Positions 57,170-64,000 of a stretch of 64,000 nucleotides of DNA are shown piece after piece. The notes under the pieces are model-generated. The model saw only the letters and a list, made by a program, of their open reading frames with translations, ran no database searches and was not told where the DNA came from. Every line of letters begins with the position of its first letter. Within the stretch, counting starts at the first letter, position 1. Source of the DNA: Tanypteryx hageni (taxonomy: Eukaryota; Arthropoda; Insecta; Odonata; Petaluridae); NCBI GenBank assembly GCA_028673005.1, contig CM054113.1:72116500-72180499 (forward strand). The letters are read 5' to 3'. A program made the position numbers and the translations under genes.

Positions 57170-57290
57170 ATCATAAAAAGGTTGAGACCAGATTCTCATT
57201 TCGTCTACAAAGTAGCCGTCATCAGTGCTGTTTCAACGATAATAAATTCTAGTTTTCCTGAGTTTTTACGGCTATTGGAGTGATGTGTTT
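57170..57290 (+). mobile_element. Foldback MITE-like copy 4 (single arm)
   Basis: GGTTGAGACCAGATTCTCAT, TTCGTCTACAAAGTAGCCGT, CATCAGTGCTG. This is the best-preserved arm of the family. A convincing second arm is not visible within 200 bp. Confidence 0.5.
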
Positions 57291-57294
57291 TCTC

Positions 57295-60200
57295 AATTTC
57301 AGCTATAAGGCTAGATTGATAATTCAATATTTAAATCTATATTGAAATGATCAGGTGATTCTTAACTATAATGAATCCGTAACGTAAATTATATGTGTAT
57401 TTCTGCTTATAAAAATATAACAACCCTCATTGGAGACTCACCAATCATCGATTTTAGCGAAGAAATTATCACGAGGTTCAGCAATGGATGATGGATTCAG
57501 TTATTCCGTAAACGCCATAATTAGCGTAATGACTCCGTGCAATGAATCTGGTTTAAGCGAGTTAAAAGTCCGTTTATAATTCGCCGTCTACAAAACAAAC
57601 CTTTAGGAAAGAACGCTTTTCAAAACGACATTCCAAGTAGTAGTATTCGGTCGCTTCTCTTGAGGAGGGGTAAATGTAATCCTCTTTTCTTAATCGCATC
57701 ATCTGCTTTCTCTTCCCCTCTCGAGACTTTAATCCTTTTCGGTGATCCTGCTGGCCTGAAGGGATTCCGTACGTAGAATCGATAGGTCCTTCTCAGAGTT
57801 TGGAAGTGGAAGATGATCCTATGAGGAAAACAAGAGGAAATAGATCCAAAGACCTCTCCATATCCTCATAAATCTATGCTCAATCTCCTCCTCCGTTCCG
57901 CCAACCTTTCCCTTCGATCCACTTTCACTTTTCGTTTCTGTTTAGGCTAAGCCTTTCTTCCATTTGTATTTGAACGTCCCACATGAAAAGCGCCCATCAA
58001 CGGACCCAAAGTTCGAGTTGATTTAGGTCTTGATTTGTTTCGACGAAGCTTTGGCAGATTTCCGCTCTCGATCCACGTCCAACCCGTGAGAGGAAAGGGC
58101 AATAACTTCCATAAATAGATACAGATATTTGAAAAGAGTCTACTTTCGTGGAATTTCGTTATTTTGTGTTTTTGTAACTGCCGTGATGTTACAAATTGTA
58201 ATTTTCAGGGTGATAGTTGATGGTGATATTTTTCTTTTTTCATGCGATGATTGTTGAAAATTAATATTATCATATTTTCTCTTAATAAAATCTTGAATTT
58301 TATTCAGCTTCAATCGAACACCGATCAAATAAGTATAATAATATTATTTAAGAAGCCACAGGAAAATAATTTCAGCTTACGGGAATGAATTAAATTAAAG
58401 GTTCTTTAAACAACATTGCCCTTGGACGTGGCATGAGCTCACTACTTAATCCTTTCTGCATTTTTAAACATCTTACTAGATTTTATTTCGGGAAGACAGA
58501 GTCTTGCATCTTTCAAACTCCCAACTGATATAGATAGAAATTAACTTTTATCTTCCACTAAAAATACTTGTTGAACACTCACCGTAGATGTCGTGAGACC
58601 CCATCAATCCATAATCAACAACTTCCAAATCTCTTCTAAAGCCCATTGTGCACATTCCTCTCTTTTTTCCTACCCTCTTTCCTCTTCTTTCTCCTCCTAG
58701 CCTCCGACCTCCTCCATTACTTTCTTCCACCGGAGAAATGCTCGTTTCGTATCCCGCCTCTATGTCCTCTCAATGGTATACTCTTATAAGCGGATCAAGC
58801 TGTGTTTTTCGCTTCCCGGAAAAAAGAGTTAGAGCTCCCTGTCCCTTCCTACATGTTGCGGAAGTGTAATCTCTAAAGAGTATAGAAAAGAGGGAGGTAT
58901 CGGCGACGTAGGAGAGAGAAAGAGAGCGAGAAGGGAGAAAGATATAGAAAGAGAGAAGAGGAAGAATTCATGGATTAGTATCAGAATGGACTCAGTCCAT
59001 TAAAGGTAGGTTAAAGCCCCATCTGGTTTTCGAATTAAAAAATGCTGATTGCTGGGAGACGGTGGCTTTAGTTACCATGGAGCTGCTGCCGCAGTTGTTC
59101 AAACGAGCAAAGCATGTCTGTTAGAGATAAATTAACTGATTAATATTTCCGTGAAATGATTAAGGCTTTTATTGACCTTCATGATCGGCAAGGATGAAAT
59201 ATCTGCTTTAGTTTGATTTACAAGGCGAACACCAGGTTGAAATTCCAGTTAAAAGTCGATCAGAAAGCGTATCTGAGGAGGTGCTAGGAATAACTGAAGA
59301 GTCCACTTATATCGGAAGACACAAATACCATAATAAAATGCGTGAGATAGGCTGTAGGACGGAGAAATATTTTGGTTCTGTTTTTTTTCTAGTAAGATCA
59401 GAGATCACAAAAGGAAATCCAACCCTTCATGTGAGATTATATTTAGGGAATCTGGTGCCCTGCGCGCACTGCCACTTACCTGTTTGGTGAATTGCAGGTT
59501 ATTACGTATATGTAAAAGTTGTTACAATTAATCAATACTTCGGAAATCTTGTTAAGCTGAACTTAACGGTGTACTCCAGATTTTTATTTATCATTAGGTA
59601 AAGTGAATTTTTTGTTTGAAAGTGTAACACTTACAATGCTCAAGATATTCTCAACCTAATCCAAAGAGGTTTTTCACTGATTTTGAGCTATATCCTCTTT
59701 ATGTTAAAACCTATATAAGTACAGCTACTCACTGAGAGCGCTTCTCAACTACTCACAGACACTTAAGTCGCCCATTGAAAACACTTCGTTGCTTCTCAAT
59801 GTCTAACTGGATTCGTCAGAATATCAAACTCCTCTCTCGTGATTCGAGGCTTTTAAAGCGTTGCCAATGCCACAAGGCCTCCATCTCCCTTCTATCCGTA
59901 AAACCTTAAAACGCCTTCTCAAAGGATGCTTTTTGAATGATACGATCTTTCGTAATTCTCATCATAAACCTGTTGGACGTGATTTAGGTGTCGTTTTTTA
60001 TCAATATGAATTTATTCATATGTTCTTCCCTTCTTATCTTAATGGAAGAGCGGTTACTTTATGTGCATGTATTTTTATCCAATCAGGATAAATATCCATC
60101 AATGGAACTTATTTATCACTTTATAACTTAAGCGCAATATGTCAAATTTTTACCCTAATATGATTTCCATCAAATTCTGCTTGAGTTTCTTCAACTTTAG

Positions 60201-61020
60201 CTATTTATGATTGATTTCGATTTATAAGTTATCGAATGCAAGTGGTTTTGTAAAATAAGTACCAAGCTATGAATGGAATAGGAGGTCAAATACACCATTA
60301 TTTTAAGAACTTTGTGGTATTAGGAATAGAATAAAATTTAAAGAAGTTTTAATATGCCTCAATTCATCCGCAATCGCGAAAGAAATAGAGATAACATTTG
60401 AAAAAGGATGTATGTTTGAAGAAAATGCGTATTATATGGTATAAAATGCCCAATGGGATAAAATTTCTCGTTTCTTTCGATTCAGAGGAAAGTAGGAAAA
60501 ATATTTTTTAGCTGCTTGGCTGCAATCCATCCGAGGCTTTTATAATACGACTTTTCTTCTTATTCATGATACATACGCAAGTCAAACCTTAACAGAATAA
60601 GTCTTAACCTAACAAAAGTGATTATTTCATAGAATCGACCATACAACAACAGTCTCACGAAGTGACCACAAAAGTGGAGCATTGCATTTAATGTATTCCA
60701 AAGGACAATAGCTGATGGAAGTCGTAGTTAACCGGTCTAAAAAACTATCCTCAAGAAACTATTTTGCGTTATTATGACATCGAAAGCCTCAATCGGCATA
60801 AAATATTTATTACAGGTTTTGCATAATGTACTACTTCTTAAGATTTTTAATATTAATTCTTTGGGCGGAATTTTTAAAAATCATTATTTCTTCTTCTCAT
60901 ATGTTTTTGAAATATTTTTTATGTCAGAGAAGAGGGAGTATTTGTATAGAGAAAAACGATAGAAAAAGAGGGAAATGTTCGTAACTGAAGCATGTTATTG
61001 AAAAACTATATTCCTTCAAT
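57295..61020. other. No gene seen
   Basis: AT-rich with pyrimidine/purine-rich simple sequence at 58650-58970. The frame at 59861-60091 (+) and others show no family motif. Confidence 0.45.
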
Positions 61021-61025
61021 ACCCA

Positions 61026-61130
61026 AAAAAAGGTTGAGATAACCAGATATCCTATTTGACTACAAATTGGGAGCCATCACTGCTGGTTCTCCGATAGTAG
61101 ATCTTACAATATACTTTCCTCAACTTTGTA
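61026..61130 (+). mobile_element. Foldback MITE-like copy 5 (single arm)
   Basis: AAAGGTTGAGATAACCAGAT, TTTGACTACAAATTGGGAGC, CATCACTGCTGGTTC. It follows the order of copy 4 (GGTTGAGA.CCAGAT, GACTACAAA, GCC.TCA..GCTG) with more divergence. Confidence 0.45.
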
Positions 61131-61134
61131 TGTT

Positions 61135-64000
61135 TGTTGGTGAGGCAGTTGGTCAATTTGATTTTTGTCATAAAGCGTGTTCGATATTTTTTTGCTTGAA
61201 GCATGTATTATTTTTTTAAACTTGGATATTCATTTCCTCCGGTTCTTATTTGCTTCATCGTCATTTCACATCCATTCCTCTGACAACCAATCCTCTCAGT
61301 TTATATGGAAGAAATGTTTTACATTGTAGTTGATGATAACTTAAAAAAGCCTACCTGAGCTGATATTTTAAAAATTTTCTAGATTAACCATGAATAAATC
61401 GTGGGTCAGGACACCTATTCTCTAGTACTCTCAATCGTTGTCTTTTTACATATTGGCGTATGGTGGAATTTTAAACTTCTTTAGCTAAAATAAAAATAGT
61501 AAAATTGTTTGGAATGAATTAACCAGAGCTAAAATTTCTCTGCTATTTCATGATCCCCATACCTTATCATATTTGATTTAAATTTTTGACTTGGGAAAAA
61601 TTGCTTTTAAATTATATTTAAAATAAGAACTAGACGCTAAATAAATAATTAATTTAATCTTTGAGAGCAGCTATTCGTGAACTCAAGTAGAGAAAAGATT
61701 TTCTGATGTGAGAACGTGGAAATGGATCAAAATATACGACAGGTGAAGAAATATTGAAGGAAAAAGAGCCAAAGAAAGCGTTCGTGACAGCTTTCTTAGG
61801 GGTTGGGCTTTGAATAGAGAATTTATGAGAAGGGAGTAGAATCATGTATTGAAAAAGAAAACATCTTGTTACAAAATATTATAAAGTAATATATATATTA
61901 GAAAACAAAAGTCACCATAATGTAGGCAGAAAAATACCGAATATTAATTATGCTTGCGTGGAATGAAGCCGAAATAAAAGATTGGGCTTCGAACGCCAAG
62001 ACATTCATGTTTGTCTACTTCATATTTTGCGGAGGAGTTAGTTTTATATTTGAAGGTTGGATTGCTCCAAAAGACGAATCTTTTTTCTCTGTACACTATC
62101 TCTAACAATTTAGCACATCTCGGACCTTTTTCTTCCTTGCCTCTTCTCAATTCCCTTTGGCTCACATACTCTACCTCCTTTTCCTTCTCTCTGCTTCTAT
62201 TCTCCCACTTTTTATCTTTTCCGGTTTTTACCTTAGTCTTTTGCCTTCGAATAATAAGCAGACTTTCACCTGACACATTAATAAGTTATTCAGTAAATTC
62301 AGACTTATCTCCGAATTCTGATCGATACGATTATTAGCCAAGTATACAAACGAAAACTGTTCGCGCTGGATTATTAAAGTAAAATTAAATATCCATATCG
62401 AATGGTCAGATGCGTTTTCTGGCTATTCAAGCGTATAATTCAAATGATTAAAATTATTTCCACCAATGAAATATACGACTGTACGAGTTATAGAATCAAG
62501 AACCCTAAATGATATGTTCTAAAATTTATGTATGTTTGAAAGCGTTCTCTTCAGATAAATGCTTTCACGAACCGTTCTTTCGTAACCTTTTCATTAGCTA
62601 AAAGCAAAAAAGTGATGGGACGGAATAAACCGATAACCAAACAAAAACATCATCAAATTGCCTTAGCGCAAAAAGACACGTTAATACCTCGTGGCCTGAA
62701 CTTTCACGTAGCATATAGCTTAATGGAATCAGATAATTGAAGCAGATTGCGGGACCAACCCTCAAACATAGATCGACTTTCGGAGCGAACAATAAAAAAA
62801 GCCGCCCTCCTGCCATTTCGCTTTGAAATAAATAAATAAAATAAAAACTAAGTATCTGGTATCCCCTTTCCTTCGCAATTAAAATCCGCTCAACTCCATC
62901 CACCGGCATCCATTTTTTCCACCCACACACCTCTTTCCAGTTGTTTCCTCCTTCATTTGCTCATCTTTTCGTGAATCTCCCTCTCTCTTTCTCTACCGCT
63001 CACTTCCCCTCCCCATTCTCTACTCTTCTTCGCGAGCGATTCTCTCTCTTCCCAATTTTCTCCTCTCCCTCTACTCTCTTTCCTCCATTCCTTCAATCTC
63101 CTTTCCCCTCGCTCCTCCATTCCTCCTCCACTCTTTCCAATGTCTTCTCCACTCCCTCCCTCTCTTCTCAACTCATTTCTCTGTCTATTTCATTCTCCCT
63201 TACTCTCTCCCCTACCTCCTACACTGCATCTCCCCTCCAATCTCTCCTTTCTTTCCTCTTTCTCCACTGTGTTCTATCTTCCTTCCCTCTCTCTCACTTC
63301 TTAATTTCTCCCTACACTGCCTCTTCGTCTCCATCCTCTCTGCCTCTTCTCTTTCCCTCCTCCCTCTCATTTTGGGACGACCCCCAGATTTAGCCGGAGG
63401 CAGTAGTGAGAGGCGGAATCTGCAGCAAAGCAGCATCGTCGTCCCCTTTGCTTGTTTCCTGGAACCAAGTCCATCGCTTCCTCCGGGCTATATTGAAGAA
63501 TGGGATCTGGAATATGTGTGTGAAGTGGAAGAAGAGAAAGAGAGGGATAGGGAGAGAGGGGTAGAGATGGAAAATGGGGGACTAGATTGCGAAAAAGGAG
63601 AGCGAGAAAATGAGGTAGGGGAGTGATGGAGAAAGATGTGGGCGAAAGATGAAAAGGATATTTTTTAAAGAGGCGTTATACTGATTTAAAAGAGAGGAAT
63701 ACGAATTTAGGATTTTTGAAGTGGTAAAAAGGGGGACAGTAATTACTAAAAAATATAACAGGAGACTTATAGAGGAAGGAATAGAGAAGATGAGAATTAA
63801 GATGAGCAAAAAGGCAGAGGAAGTTATATATTTTTAGGTCTACACAAAGTATTTTGCTCGAATAATTACAAATAACAGAGTAAAAAAGAATGAAATTGAA
63901 ACACAAAGAGGCGTTCCCATAATGAACTATGGAGGAGCACAAACAAATGAAGATTGAAAAGAAAGAAGAGCGAAGAAGAAGAACTCTCTCTCTCTCTCTC
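61135..64000. other. No gene seen; CT-rich block
   Basis: AT-rich to about 62.9 kb, then strongly pyrimidine-rich (62940-63370) and purine-rich (63500-63660), ending in (CT)n at 63984-64000. The 150-codon Ser/Leu/Pro frame at 62941-63393 is a product of the CT richness. Confidence 0.5.

Noticed and set aside
1..64000. CRISPR array, prokaryotic operon or phage region
   Set aside because: No regularly spaced direct repeats with unique spacers, no operon-like coding density, and clearly eukaryotic transposons and microsatellites.

Overview
This window looks like a stretch of an arthropod nuclear genome, probably an insect. It is AT-rich, CpG dinucleotides are not obviously depleted, and simple repeats are abundant. 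The recognisable families (Penelope-like retroelements, mariner and a DUF4817-type relative, hAT elements, tRNA-derived SINE heads) are all common in arthropods. I cannot name the species. I found no host protein-coding gene I can defend. Nearly every open reading frame is short, low in complexity or on the opposite strand of another. The seven coding remnants I recognise all belong to transposable elements, and all are broken by stops or frameshifts.

Layout. 1-26.5 kb is mostly unique AT-rich DNA. It carries scattered small elements: foldback MITE-like copies near 0.9, 4.6 and 20.7 kb, a TIR element at 5.4-6.0 kb, tRNA-like SINE heads near 3.0, 8.4, 21.0 and 25.1 kb, and a 773-bp hAT remnant at 17.66-18.43 kb. 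From 26.9 kb a Penelope-like element (PLE) family appears. Its terminal repeats (pLTRs) always sit beside long (TA)n tracts, and several contain a hammerhead-ribozyme-like core. 29.5-31.5 kb is GC- and CpG-rich and could be a promoter or 5' region, but no gene is proven. Small hAT-type elements lie at 26.6, 36.6 and 38.9 kb, the last with a perfect 8-bp target duplication.

43.6-55.7 kb is a dense nest of elements. In order: a PLE with reverse transcriptase and GIY-YIG remnants (43.66-45.37 kb); a fragment and then a 1,369-bp copy of a DUF4817/DDE-type Tc1/mariner-superfamily element (45.70-47.07 kb); a roughly 3.5-kb transposon with long inverted ends and a decayed protein of a family I cannot place in a named superfamily (47.08-50.64 kb); a decayed mariner (50.80-51.62 kb); a second PLE fragment (52.79-53.45 kb); a near-complete 1,313-bp mariner (53.50-54.82 kb); two more PLE ends (54.88-55.24 kb); and a hAT-like element (55.26-55.71 kb). 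The remaining 8 kb has two more foldback arms and CT-rich DNA but nothing coding that I recognise.

Nothing here forms a working pathway. The most unusual points are the PLE copies capped by inverted copies of their own 3' ends, the strict PLE/(TA)n association, the compensatory changes in stem II of the hammerhead-like cores, and the unassigned transposon at 47-50.6 kb.
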